DNA of 64,000 nucleotides, from positions 59,264-123,263 of the forward strand of contig VSDK01021626.1 of NCBI GenBank assembly GCA_009767595.1, written 5' to 3'. Shown here piece by piece: positions 37,828 through 50,500 of the stretch (its first letter is position 1; each line of letters opens with the position of its first letter). The position numbers were made by a program, and so were the translations under genes. The notes below the pieces were generated by a model. The model worked only from the letters and a program-made list of their open reading frames with translations, had not been told where the DNA came from and ran no database searches. The stretch is from Symbiodinium kawagutii (lineage: Eukaryota; Sar; Dinophyceae; Suessiales; Symbiodiniaceae).

Positions 37828-37938
37828 GGAGCTCAACATCGACGCTTTCGGCGCCATCGGACAGTGGGTCCGCCCCGATGAAGCTCCCACGGTCGCTGAC
37901 GGACCGCCTCTGTGGGATCGGTCGCCCATGGCACGAAG
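37828..37938 (+). CDS. exon-like segment, unassigned
   Basis: An open segment bounded by CACAG and AAG|GTCACC reads as a stop-free 37-residue stretch containing DAFGAIGQWVRPDEAP and PPLWDRSPMARR. Codon composition is GC-rich compared with the neighbourhood, as in the recognised exons. Both boundaries are in phase 2. No family was recognised and no partner exon was assigned. Confidence 0.3.
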
Positions 37939-38813
37939 GTCACCAGGATAAGGAGGCTGGTCCCAACTCCAGGTATGACAGGGTTGCCCTGCACATAGGC
38001 ATCGTCAGCACCGGAAATGGAGCGTTGGACTTGATACAGCTAGAACTGGAGATTCCACTCACCATCTTGGTCTTGAAGTCAATGGTTTTTTGCTGCAAAT
38101 CATAGACGACATTCCAATGAACTTGGGGGTCCTCGTTTTGGTGGGCTGTTCCGCATGCTAGCGTCACCGGCTACTGCAGGAGCGGCTCAAATGGGCTGGA
38201 CCTTATCGAATTGCCGCCATTTGCGTCCAATGCCCAGTCTCAGCAGTTTGGGCTCTGCTAATTTTTTGAATCACATTTTTTGCGAATCATTGATAAGTTC
38301 TGCAGTGGAGAATGGACTTTGAGGGATGACTCAAAGATTTTGTCAAGCATCAATTGGAGCACACCCAGCAAACCCATCTGCTGCAAAGCTCCAAAAAGGG
38401 GAACACATATCTACTCACACGGTATGCTTTTGGGATGCTGATCATTTTCGTGCATAGTGTCGCTGAGATTCTTGGGATGGATACATGGATTGAATATGAT
38501 AAAGTCATAGATTCTAAGACAAACAGATAGGTATAACGACCACCTACATATACAGTGTACACAGAAAATGGAATTATACAGCATATGTGTATGTATATAC
38601 GTAGATTATATGAATATATCATATCATATATACGCATATTCATATGCTACACAGACAGGTGCATGTACCAAGCTAGGCCCACGGATTACCCAAGGGTACC
38701 GCATGGAACCGCTGAGGTCTTTACAGTTGTCAGCAGCAAGTGGTTGTGGGACCTTTGGCAGCAGACAGGTTCAGACTTGGATGGTAGCCATTGAAATGGT
38801 GGTGTCTTCAGCC

Positions 38814-38900
38814 ATAGGGGTTCTTCCAAAATGGTTGGTTTATTGTTAGAAATGGTTAATACTGGATGATTCAGGCGTATCCCTATTATGAGGAACCACC
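38814..38900 (+). repeat. dispersed family B element, copy at 38.8 kb
   Basis: It starts AGGGGTTCTTCCAAAATGG, followed by TTGGTTTATTG and AATGGTTAATACTGGATGAT, and ends TATGAGGAACCACC. Confidence 0.6.
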
Positions 38901-41900
38901 AAATATGGCAGCAAAAAAGCATCCAAGGGTGTTGATTGAAGCGTTGGCAGGGGCCACACTGATCACACAATTGGCCGCAGTAGCATATGGCATATGCATT
39001 GTTGGTCAGTGGAGCTATGTTTCTCGGTTCCTTGGGACAGGGGAAGTTTTGGATGGATCGGATAGGGGTAGCTGCGTGCTTCGTATGCCTCCGTCAAGGA
39101 CAGCTACTGCTATCTCTACGGCACTTTCGGAAGCAAGTTGACTCTGGAGCCCTGGACGTTTCCACTTGGGAAGTTGGGACATTGCTCGGATCTACCATCA
39201 CAACTCAAGACTGCTTGAAACTGTTGATAGTTGATAACTTCTCCAATGTTGATTAAGCGTGTGTACTAATAATGTAGTAGAATCACTATGGTTCATTGAT
39301 AGAGTGGTTGAAGAATTTTGCCGTTTGCCAAGGTCGCATCACCGTTGCTTGCGGATTTATTGTGAGTGATAGACACCCCTGATTTTGTGCGCATGAATTG
39401 GGCACTGCCAAGTCACCCACTAGCCATTTCATAACAATGGTGCGACCAATGCTTGGTGGTTGAAAGATCTCCACTTCGTCCAAATCTTCCCAGCGTGGTG
39501 ATGTACGATGGCTGTGGTGGTGTAGATGTATATGATGGTGGTATTGTTTCGGTTTATCCTGCTTGAGATTTCCTGGGGAAGCCAGCAACTTTTGGATATA
39601 CGGGTAGTACACACCGTTTGAAACGGGACACCGGGACACCTGAGTCGCTTCTTGGTAGACTGTGCTCTCAAAAAAGTACAAAACTCTGCTTGGCCCAAGA
39701 ATTTGAGTTTGGGAATGTCACAGCATGATGTTAAAAGATGAGAGATTTGTTCACCGAGATAAAACTCCCAAGATGGTACTGGATAAGCATGGTGCCCCAC
39801 TTTGATCACTAGGATTGTCTTGTGATAGGGGGACTCTGAATTCAGCCCGAAACCTAGTGAAAAAGATTGGAATTTCCGGAAGTCTAAACTCCGCAATTGT
39901 TTATTTGGAATTTCTTTCTTTCAACGTGAACTCAAGGATTCTTCCCTTCTCACTCATTGTTCCAGCATCATATCTTATTGGAGACATTGCTTGGCTCCAG
40001 GGACCCTAGTAATAAAACAAACTGATCGCATCCATTTTTACGCATTGGGGGTTGAGCACATTTTGCTGCATATGATCTATGAACTGGTTTTCAATTGCCA
40101 CAATCAACCAGATGCAAAGATATTCAAAGTAAAAACCGAACAATCGGACCCATTTTTCTAAATCAGATTTTTTTGGTCAGGGGAAGATGGGGGAAGGGAT
40201 GAGTGATCCTGGATGATGCTGGATGATCCCGGCCATTCTGAACGGCCTTTGCCCGCTAGGAATCCCGAAGACTTCGCTTTGACCCTGCCAGGGTCACGAC
40301 CAGAGAGCCAAGGTTGAGCGCGTCGTCCGATGTTGAGGGTGGCCGGATCGATTATGAACCAAGCAACAAATGAGTAGGTGAACATGCCAACAAAGGTACC
40401 TAGATGTACCTAGTTTTGTAATGTATGGGATGTTCACCAGGGGTACAGGGTAGCCACAGCCGAGATGACGTTAGAAGGGTTTGAACTTGTAGCAACAATG
40501 CTGGGCTACTGAAAGCCTTGAAGCAGGGTCAAACATGTGAACATTCTCATTGGACTGATACAATTGTTGTTGCTAGGACTGTGATGAAGAAACAGTATCT
40601 TAAAAAGGAGCAAAGCAGATAAGAATGATCAGAAGAAAGCATTTAAGGTGTTTGAACAATGCTACCATGTGTTTTGGATTAATTTGCTCCAAGACCACAA
40701 GAAGTTTAGCCGTGGTCAAGAGGAATCTGGGTGCTCCTCAAGTCGTAGGGGTGCCCCTAGTTGTGATCCAGTCAATTGACAATTCCTAGTAATAAAACAA
40801 CCATAACTTGGGGATTCCGTACGTGGTTTTCCAACATTTGTAGCAACGGAGCCAAGTTTCTTGTTGAAATTTGTGACGAACGCTACCTTTTGAGCGCTGC
40901 TCTCCAGGGAGTGAGAAAGACACCAGTGAGACAACGTGCGCTCACCGCTGCAGCCTTACGAGATTTGTGGATGGCATTCACGTTTTGCAAAGACCTGAAT
41001 GGACATCGGTATTTGTGCGTGAGCATTTTGAAGGCGTTTGTGCAGTGCCTGACATTTTTTAGGTGCAAGCTCGATTTCCAAAAAAGAATTCATGCCCCCC
41101 AGAATCGAATTGAACGGAATCGAGGACAACGTTTGTGTTTCTCTATATCAGGTGACATTTTGCTGGATTAGTCCTTGCAATTGAAGTAAGTGAGCCACTT
41201 TGAGACCCTGATTTGTTTGGTATCAGATGACCAGATTGCCCTCTACATTGATGGTTTCTCACAAGTTTTGGTGCCAAAGACTCGCATTCTTAGGTGGTTA
41301 GGTGTACTTTTCATGTCTCGTCATGGATACTCCCAGACATCATGCTTTCCAACAGCTGCCGTTCATGGGTATCCTTCCCTGGTTTTGCATGGCACCTACG
41401 CATTCTTCGGAAGGGCCAGGTAAGGGTTTACAATTCATACACTGTGTGGGTCAGAGTCTTCACGAGCCCGCAGGTCCCTGCTACGTGATGACACAGTGAG
41501 CATCGAAAAAAATCGTGACCAACGCGGCGCAGTCCAGTTTTGGTGATGGTGTACCTCCAGAAATGATGGTTTACCTGTTCAAAACGAGGTGCACTAGGGA
41601 TTCTTAAGGGTACCACTATTTACAGATGGAAGAACCAGGTCAGCGTGCGCATAGCCACAAACACAACGCTGGGGCCAAGGATTTAGCTTGATGAGGGCCT
41701 GGCAGAGTAGTGATTGGTGTCACAATGGGTCAAGGATGGTTGAACGGTCCTGAGACAGGAAAATGGCGGTGACTGTATTTGCTCTCGAGATGATGGCCCC
41801 AATAGAACATTGTTTCGGTTGCACACTGGCCTTGAAGCAGGTGGAGGCGAATGGAGCACCTGATGCAAAGGCGCATGCACTGATTGGAGAAAGAAATATT

Positions 41901-43920
41901 GGCAAATCTGACAACTCATTGAAATGTTGATTGCAAGCCTCTAAAGTTTCTAAAGCACATCGCCAGCCCAAAGATTGACTTCCATTGGTGTTTCACATCC
42001 TCTACATCAGAAGAATTTCTTGGTAAACTAAAAAGTCTTGGCTTTTTGGCCTGAAAATCGAGCACTGCGAAAGTCATCCAGACCCTTGAATTTGTCAATG
42101 TAATCAACAAGAATAGAGCCAATGGTGGCATGTTTGCTCACCGCACTCTAAGAACCTTGCATTCCATTTGCTTGTGCCAAGCAGACTCCAGTTGGCCTAG
42201 TAAATATTCCCAATGGCACAGGAGTCCAAGGAAGAATCCAAAGAGTCCTTGGAGGAGAAAAAGGAGGAAGAGGACGACGATGGCCAGGGCGCCCAAAGTC
42301 CCCGCAAGAGCCTTTAGTAGAAGAAAGATGCAGTTCTTGGGCAACAGAGATGTGCAAAATTCAAGTTTTGTTGAGTATTTTGGGTCACTGCAATACCCCA
42401 GGTCCAGCATTGCAATTATCTAAGACAATGTTTCGCTTGGACTGGGACACCCTTGTTCCTGTGGAACATCAGCATTTGCACAACGCTGGGGACAGCACTC
42501 TTGGAGAGAGCCCCAAGTGGTTTTGGGTACTGTTGCAATATCAGGGGCTTGGCGATCAATGCCACATCCTGCCGAGGCATGACATTTCTGTGAATCGTGG
42601 CCGTGCTTTGCTGCCAAAGCCAGTACTGGCTACAAGTTAACGACTGCACCTTCTCCACTCTTGGTGCGCTTATGCTGCCTAGGCAAATCCTTGCCATGGA
42701 GATTCAAAACAAGATGCATTCTGCAGCCTTGCGGCATATTGCAGCACATGTTCCCAGTGAATCATGATGGTTCATGTTTAGACTTTTCACCCGGAAGGAA
42801 GATCGTTTGACACGTGCTCCATGGTAGGGACGTGATTCCACAGGAACACATGATCTCTCGTCAGTGTTTCAGCGGAGCCACGCTCAGCAATTCGGCATCT
42901 CTTGGCTCAAGTTGTAGGACTGTAGGAAGCAGTAGAAGTGACCGCCCCAGGGGCTTTGCTCAAGGCCAGTGAAAGTGGTCCATCGCTCACGGAGTGTGCG
43001 CCAGAATGAAGAAACCCAATTTGGAGCATCTTTCTATTTTGTCACCATGTGCGTTGACCGCAAGTTGGGCAACAAAATCAACAAAATGATTCGGCCAGCA
43101 GGGAAAGCTTTGGTTCTTTGGGTATATCTTTTGTGAGAACGCCAGACCAGTCAGACGCCCCTGCATTTCAGGTTGCATGTTCAATTCGCCACGAGTATGT
43201 GATGCTGGATCCATATCAATAAACCAGCCATGTGTAGGATAAATCACCAACTATTGAAGGTAAACTGTGGGTGGTTTATTTAGAGCCGGTTCTACTAAGG
43301 CTGGCAATTTCTCTTGATCTCCTGACTGTGTCCTGTAGTTTCCCAGTTGCAGGCGAGCCCGCTTCAGCATGGCAATGCAGGAGGCGCGTCAGCGCCGGCC
43401 TGGTGGAGCGGACATGACGGTGGAAAATGTGGGAAAAACCGCATGGAAATCGTACACTGCCGACACAAAGAGACACTGTAGGCATCTTGAGATAAAGAGA
43501 GTGTCTCCCATCAACTCAGTACTTAGATCATCTCTAATGGTCCGATCCAATTTGGCATTCTATTTGATTCAGTAGGATTTAAGGCTCTCAGGGTTTATGG
43601 GATGAGTTATGACGAATGAAGAATCATGTGCTGTTCTTGGATTATTAGGACATTTGCAGGATCTTGATCCTCGCTGTGGAGAGCAATTTGCTGTAAGGGT
43701 GTGAAAACCATGTCAGCTCTAGATTCGTCGTCATGCGGGGTCATTTCCATCTGCGGAGTCTATCACACTGGCTGCAGCTAATAACACACACATGATATTC
43801 ATATGGGCGTAAACCACTAGTTCATGTGTATCATGCCACCTTTGCAGATGTCTAGGAGGAAACCATCAGACTTGGGACATCAACGCAGCAAGATCAGTCC
43901 TTTGGGGCAGCTTGCAGGTC

Positions 43921-45324
43921 ATGCAGGTCTACCGAGGCACCCTAAGGGCAGCCAGCAAATTCACGGTCTGCTTCTCAGAAGTCCTCTACAGCGAAGGGGT
44001 CATGATTGAGACCAGCTGAACTGCTTATGCGTTAGGCTCATGATATCTCATGATGCACGAACGTGAAACAGGGTCAAGGCGTTGACATTGCCCGTCCCAG
44101 GATTACAATTTCCGCCACTACTTCGCCAGACGGGCTCGTGAAGATTTTCGCGCTGCCGGCTTAGTCCAGGCTTCGTTAGAACAGCTGCAAATCTTATGGT
44201 GAAACGATGGGGAACAAGTGAGCTGTTTCAGCAAAATGATACTACTAGTGTTCCAGCTATGAATGACTAACTACTTGTGGGGATTTGGATTCACCAACCA
44301 TAACAATCCATTTGTGTGCTACTTTTGTTTTTTTCGAGATTGAAATGGTGCGTGGCTATGCCCGGAGATTATTCACAGTACTTAGGAAACTGAAATGTAG
44401 ATTTGTTGGGTTTGATCAGTGACCATGTAGCTGAAGGTGAGTGGACACATGGCTGAATTGAGATCTAGGACACCTCTCACCCCCCCAGAGACGCACAGGA
44501 ATTTGCTTTGAGACATCGTGTTGTGTAACTTCAAACCATCTAGATGCGCGTTGTTTACAACAGTGATATGCAATGACAGGGATCTGAAGCACACTGCACT
44601 TGCCTCATTGAAAATTGCCGTCCGGTGTCTATCGCATCCAAAAACGTCCAAAAAGAGGCTGTAGGGCGAACACGAAGATGACCACTGCATGAGTCTTGGG
44701 GCTTCATTGGTCGCCGAGGCCTTTTACGGTCAGGGCCTGAAGATTGCATGCTGGGTGCAGCTACAAAAATGCAAGAAATTGATGCCTTAAAGTGAGACTT
44801 GCAGCGTCAACAGGGAAGTGCCCACTTGCTGTGGCACTTGTGGCGTCAAGTGGGAAGTAAAGACATTTCTGCCATGCCTTGATTCAGGTAGCCAACAGGT
44901 AGACGATGCAAGCCGAAAGGCCGCGTCGCGTGGACACAGGTGGCGAAGCTAGGCTTAGGCTTGAGCTTTGATCAGGTGATGATGATGCCTTGTAGGAAAC
45001 TGTTGTCAATCATTATGGCAGTTATGTAATCCCATAACGTTGTAACCTGAAGGAACCTATCGCCAACCTTATAGGCCATAGGATTCTTAAAGAAGTCCTT
45101 ACTAGTCCATTCTTAGTCAATCATTGATCCCTTATTAGTTCTTTTGTGTTTATATGTGTTTATATATAACCTCTGATGCTCTCCTCAAAGCCAAAGTTCT
45201 ACCATGTACAGCCAGCTGTACGGCAGCACCACAGGCTTTTTTGGAGAAGGCCAGAGACAATTTGAACATGCTGGAGCGACAAAGCATGGTGAGTCAGATG
45301 TGTGCAGCTGAGTTTTGCTCGTGA
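43921..45324 (+). CDS. LYR-motif protein resembling LYRM4/ISD11 (3 exons)
   Basis: LYRM4/ISD11 is the mitochondrial accessory protein that stabilises the cysteine desulfurase of Fe-S cluster assembly. Three phase-0 exons join cleanly: up to 43965 (VYRGTLRAASKFT), 44101-44169 (DYNFRHYFARRAREDFRAAG) and 45235-45324 (AFLEKARDNLNMLERQSMVS, then stop). The order is that of the family: an LYR-like helix (VYR...LR.A..F), then YNFR.Y..RR.R..FR, then a KA...L..L.RQ helix. From the in-frame ATG at 43921 the product would be 67 residues, shorter than the usual 80-95; an upstream in-frame extension exists to about 43854. Donors are GT (43966) and GC (44170). A last exon after a GTGAGT site at 45289 is an alternative end. 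The assignment rests on by-eye similarity. Confidence 0.5.
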
Positions 45325-45696
45325 GTTAGACTACGTTGAATGAGTTTGAAATTGATCAGCACGGTCATCCCCCTGTTCTGGATTCTTAGGTACAAGGTCA
45401 CATCGCCTATTACAAGGAGATGACCCTTTGCTTCCCAGGAGTCAATGGCATGCAGAGCAGGGGCCAGTTTTAACGTGGGTATATAAATGCCATCAAAAGC
45501 CATGGAATCCAAGGAGCGAATGGACAGTCCACAGCTTAGGCTTCAGGAATTCAGCGCAGATCTCACAGTGTTCCCCTCCGAAATTTTCAGCCTGTGCCCA
45601 CAAGGAGTTAAGCTCGGGACCTGAAGTGGTGGACCGTTGATGGCATGCACAGCGTGAGAGTTCGTTTGGAGCCAATCTTTGGAGTCCTTGAAGCTT

Positions 45697-45774
45697 GAAG
45701 CTACACGAAGCTACACGAAGCTACACGAAGCTACACGAAGCCACACGAAGCTACCCGAAGCTACACGAAGCTAC
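45697..45774. repeat. 10-bp tandem repeat GAAGCTACAC
   Basis: About eight units of AAGCTACACG with single-base variants. Confidence 0.92.
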
Positions 45775-46439
45775 CAGCTTTATTGTACATCAAAGATTCA
45801 GCACTAAACCGAAGCTTCACGGTGTATATACCCCTGTATACATGTGTTTACATAAATCGTTATATACGTGCTTCTTGGTTTGAGCCAACTTGAACCCATG
45901 CCTTTGGATTCCAAGATAGATATGGACAATTATTAGTATTTGCTAGTTAGCAATGAGCCATCATGAAGAAACCATAACCATTAGTTAGCCAATCATGAAC
46001 CATCAATATCCAATCATGAACCTGTTTGAGGCTCTTGCTTGGGACACAGGTACACTAGAAGCAACGTCTTGGAGCTAAGGCTGCACCCATAGTTTCACGC
46101 GACAAATCATTTAGGATGATCTACTGCTGCTGCTAGTTATCAAACAATAGTTGGATACACAAAGTTCCACGCCAAGACAAATCATTTTGGGAGATATACG
46201 TTACTTTTACTGGCTCCTTCATTAGTTCATTCATGATCAATGATGGTTCTGGCTTCAAGCCAGAGGACGTTTTTAGTCACTCCGGCTTCAACAAGCACAT
46301 GTGTCGACTTGACGATCAAACCCCAAGAAAGACCAAAACAAATCGACTAAAAAATCACAATAAACATCAAAATAAACAATTTAATCAAATACTGTAAACA
46401 TTCGAACCTGATCATAAGTTATATGTTTCTACCAATCTA

Positions 46440-47149
46440 TAATTTATTAGGGAATCGCGCAAAAATCCTATCATGTTATATTATTCTTATTTATATTATA
46501 AATAGACTATTTACAATAAATAACTTTAGATTTAAACAATATAATTTTTTTACTATATATCATATAAAACGATATGTGTAAATTCGAATTTACTCAGGAT
46601 GCGGTCCACATTTCTCCTTTTTCCGAAATTTTCGAAAATTCTTTGATTTGGGATACTGCCCCAAGCACAATAATTTTCCGAAAATTTCTGGAGTAGTATC
46701 CTAAAATTTTCCGAAAATTTGGTTATTTTGGGCGAAGAGGACTTTTTTATGTGTTTATTTTTATTTCCTTTTTCGGATGTAACCTATCCTGTAGCCTGGA
46801 TTACTTTATTAATTCTAAAAAAATTAATTTTAAATTTTAACTAAAAAATAATAATATTCGGAAAATTTTATTTTTTATAAATAAAATTAATATAATTAAA
46901 TAATATTTAAAATAAAATATATATTATTAATATTTTAATTATAAAATAATTAATAATTAATAATTAATATTTATTAACTAATAACTAATAATTAATAATT
47001 AATAAATAATTTAAAATTAATAATTAATTAATATAAATTAATAATTAATAATTAATAACTAAAAATAGAAAATTAATAAATAATAATTAATTATTAATAA
47101 TTAATAATTAATAACTAAAAATTAATAATTTATAATAAAAAATTATAAT
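46440..47149. repeat. AT-rich low-complexity block, left flank of the methyltransferase locus
   Basis: From 46800 to 47150 the sequence is almost only A and T (AATTAATAATTAATAAATAA words). The 46620-46720 part has three copies of TTTTCCGAAAATTT or close variants. A similar AT-rich block follows the right terminal repeat at 63390. Confidence 0.85.
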
Positions 47150-47209
47150 TAGCGACAGAATTTTAGAACATAAAATTTGTGTGGTAAATACCGGGTTTTA
47201 TCCGGTAAT
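47150..47209 (+). repeat. left terminal inverted repeat candidate of a 16-kb element
   Basis: The sequence TAGCGACAGAATTTTAGAAC..AAAATTTG..TACCGGG...CCGGTAAT aligns over about 60 bp with the reverse complement of 63325-63387, including TTTTAGAAC, AAAATTTG and a CCGG..CCGG hairpin core. Identity is roughly 70% by eye. It lies between an AT-rich block and the first methyltransferase exon. Confidence 0.5.
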
Positions 47210-47571
47210 GTAATTGCCAAATTTTATCACCAAATCGACCAATTACCGAAGGCGTTCTATAATTAATTTTTTATTTTATAATTATTTTTAGGGGTTGCTA
47301 GCTATTACTGGTTTACTTATGTATCCTCATCCTCTGCCGCCACCAGCACCTGCAGGGGTTTTCGCAGAAGTCAACAAGCCTTGTACAATCTATAATTTCC
47401 ACATTTACATGGTTAAATGTAGCAGAAGCAAATGCTTACGTAATTTCCATGCATTTAGGTCATGGGTTTATACACAGGTGTGTATATACATATATATATA
47501 TATATACGTATGTATGTGTTTAGTACTGAGCGAATTTGCTTTCCCTTGCGGATTGCAACCGATCAACGGCA

Positions 47572-50500
47572 ATGGAATCTTCTGGTAACGTGCATCTGGA
47601 TGTTGGCGACCTTCCCGTCAAATTGCAGCTAGGCAGCAAAAATGCTGTCCAAAGTTTCTGGACACAAAAAAAACATTCTTTTTCAAACACAAATACACAT
47701 ATGCTGGAATTATTGGACTGCGATATACATACATACCCACACACACAAACACACTAGGGTAGATGCAACCTACATGAACCTTTTTGCTCAGGTACCAGAA
47801 GCACTTGACCTACAAACCAGCGGGCTTTTCGTGCTACCGAAAGTTCCCTTTTGCTCAGTTTGGGTGTGCTGAGCAAGCTTTGGAAGCCGCAAAGCACTTC
47901 GCCTCCTTATGTCACAAGTACAAAAAAGAGTTCGAAGCAACGAAAAAACAGGACAAAGCATCATACTTGTCCAAGCACAAAGTGAAACCGAGAAGGTGCC
48001 ATGCAGACAGCAGAAATAATTTAGAGGTAAACTTGCTGACGGGCAAGAGCCCAGTGTGTGAAGAAGACATGAATGCATGGATATCTACAAAACCAGCATC
48101 TACAAAACCAGCAGAAGCCAAATCCAAGCCAGTTTCCTCGGCTGAACCAGTTTCTGAAGGTGTCTTTGCAGAGAACGGTTCTTTTCGTGTCGTCTTCGAT
48201 GCTCTGTCAGAGCAGATCTGCAAGATTTTTTCTGGCAAGCAGGAAGCTGAATCCTACTACAATGCGTTGGTGGAGCTGCGGAAGTCGAACAAACTTACCG
48301 CAGCAATGCGTCAGTTAAGAATATCTACGGCAACAGCGGCAGAATTGCAAAAAGCATATGCTTCAATAATGCACAAGGACGAGATAGAGGCAAGGCCAAA
48401 ATCAGATGGTGGGTTGGGCCCAATGGCAGGAAAACCAAATTATAGAACAAGCTAATGGCAATGATTATATATATATATATAAATAAATAATTATTATATA
48501 TACATGTAAACATGTATGTGCAGGAAAATTGGTCCTTACATGCATACATGTACATACTTATTTGAAACGAGAGTTTGGAACAAATTTACACATAAAACTA
48601 TGGTGCCCAACAAAAGCATTGGTTTGGGAGAAAATGTTCATTCTAGAATCTATTTTATCTATGGGTTACTGCACAGAGTCCAGGGAAACCTAATTTTGGA
48701 ACAGCGCGCTACATACATATGTTGTAAATTTCACAGGTTTCACTGTTCATTGTGAGGCTGATGCTTCATCGTCTGTGGCTTCCTTCAAATTCGAAGATGG
48801 CAAGGAAGTCTGGGATGAGATTGTGGGGACTGGTGATGACTTTGGCAACTCAGACACATCGCTTCCGAAGAGCTGCAACCGCGTTCATATTGGAGGTTAC
48901 AAGGCCTTAATCAACAAAGCCCAAGAAAAAGCTTCAATCGTCTACGGACTATTTCTTGGAACCTACTGGAAAAAGGAGAATGGAAATAACCTTTGGAGAG
49001 GCCAGACACTTATTGTGTCCAGAAATGTTGGGAACTTGGAGAAAGCAGCGAAAGCCAAAATTTCTGATCGAGTCAGAGTGATCGCATTTGCAACCGTGGA
49101 TGTCGTCCAGGCTTCAGACATGAAAGCAGAAATTCCAATTCCCGCAGTACCTGTATGGTTAAAGTCATTTTCTGGCGAAATTGGCGGACAACTTTTGGTG
49201 CTCCAAGTCAAAATACCTGTCAATGCTTCCAGACCAGCACTTCGAGCTTTCCAGTTCAAGAACCTCGACTCTTCGCCCGAAAGTGTGCACACTGTTTTCT
49301 TGACCAAAAGGCTTGGAAACTCAGGTGGGCAGCGTCCAAAGCCCTTGTCGGTTCGTTGTCGTCAATGAATTTTTAGGCTGACATGCCCATATATACATAA
49401 ATTAGCACACACACACACAGAAGTACATACATGCATACATACTGTACTTATTAATGCATGGAATGGGATTGTCATTGCTCAGGTGAAGAATTTCGATTGG
49501 TTGACGCCGACCGTCGTTCCCAATCACGATCGGTGGAAGATGCGGTATTTGAGTGCGTCACTGAAACTTGACACGTATTCATACCTCAAATTATCTTAGA
49601 CCTTCTGTGGGCATCACACCTTGAGATGTGAGCATGGTTTACAAACATTTGCAGGAAAAGTCTGCAGGAAGTGCAATTCATGGAACGGTCTCATAAGGTC
49701 GTAAAAGGCATACAAATAGATAATATGAATATATAGGAATGAAAAAAAATACATGACAATGATCCGTTATGGGCTCTAGCCCTTTGGACTCTCTTACTAG
49801 GAAATGCTAATTATGGAACATGCATTTGCATCCTAGGAACGAATGCTGAACACCAAGAAGATGAACTACACTTTGCTCAATGTGCATCAGTCGGATTTGT
49901 CATTCTGGCTTTGTCTTTTCTATTCCAAGCAGCCAGAGCAGTTGAAACTTCCACGCCGTGCAAATGGCACTCTGCTGTCGGAAACCCTGATGGATGAAGA
50001 GATTCGCGCAGCCGAGATGGAAAAGTTTAATTTTTTGAAAAGGGTGCAGGCTTTCAAGAAAGAAGCCCAGAACCTCCAGGATGACATGAGGGAGTATTTG
50101 GCTTCTTTCGAGTCGAAACTGGAAACAAAGAACAGAGTTGAACCTCAAGACATGTGGATCATTGCAGGTTTGCTAAATGTTCGAATCCGGTGCTCTATGT
50201 CACTTGCTGCTCACGATGATGCGGTAGCTGCTGCTAGGCCTACATGGGCATCAATCATCCAGCCTGATTGCATGTATGGGCAGCCAAATCATCCGCTTCG
50301 TCTTCGGGTATGGTATGATCCCTGCAAAGACCCTGATGGTAATCATATTTACCAGTACCAGTTAGTCTTTCTAGACCCTGCAGGGGCCCACCTGATGAAA
50401 GATGACAACTCTTTGGATTGTGAAACCGGCCCATCGATCTTTAACTGCACTCAGTTCGTCAGCGCAGCTTTGGTGCCTGTTGAGAGTCCCACGGAGAAAC

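Larger units (their letters stand above)
34440..43820. other. unassigned interval with scattered exon-like pieces
   Basis: No family could be named. Exon-like plus-strand pieces, judged by composition and AG/GT boundaries, lie near 34770-34950 (SSHPYAKAMAEAASKGRAVL), 36779-36848 (MRPALRRAIAKQNQEDEAKL), 37828-37938, 39085-39200 (KDSYCYLYGTFGSKLTLEPW), 41750-41935, 42214-42313 (acidic, Glu/Lys/Asp) and 43369-43460. They could belong to one or more multi-exon genes. The rest is repeats and unique noncoding sequence. Confidence 0.3.
45325..47149. other. intergenic, no gene recognised
   Basis: It contains a short tandem repeat at 45697 and a strongly AT-rich part from about 46440. No exon chain was seen. 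Confidence 0.5.
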
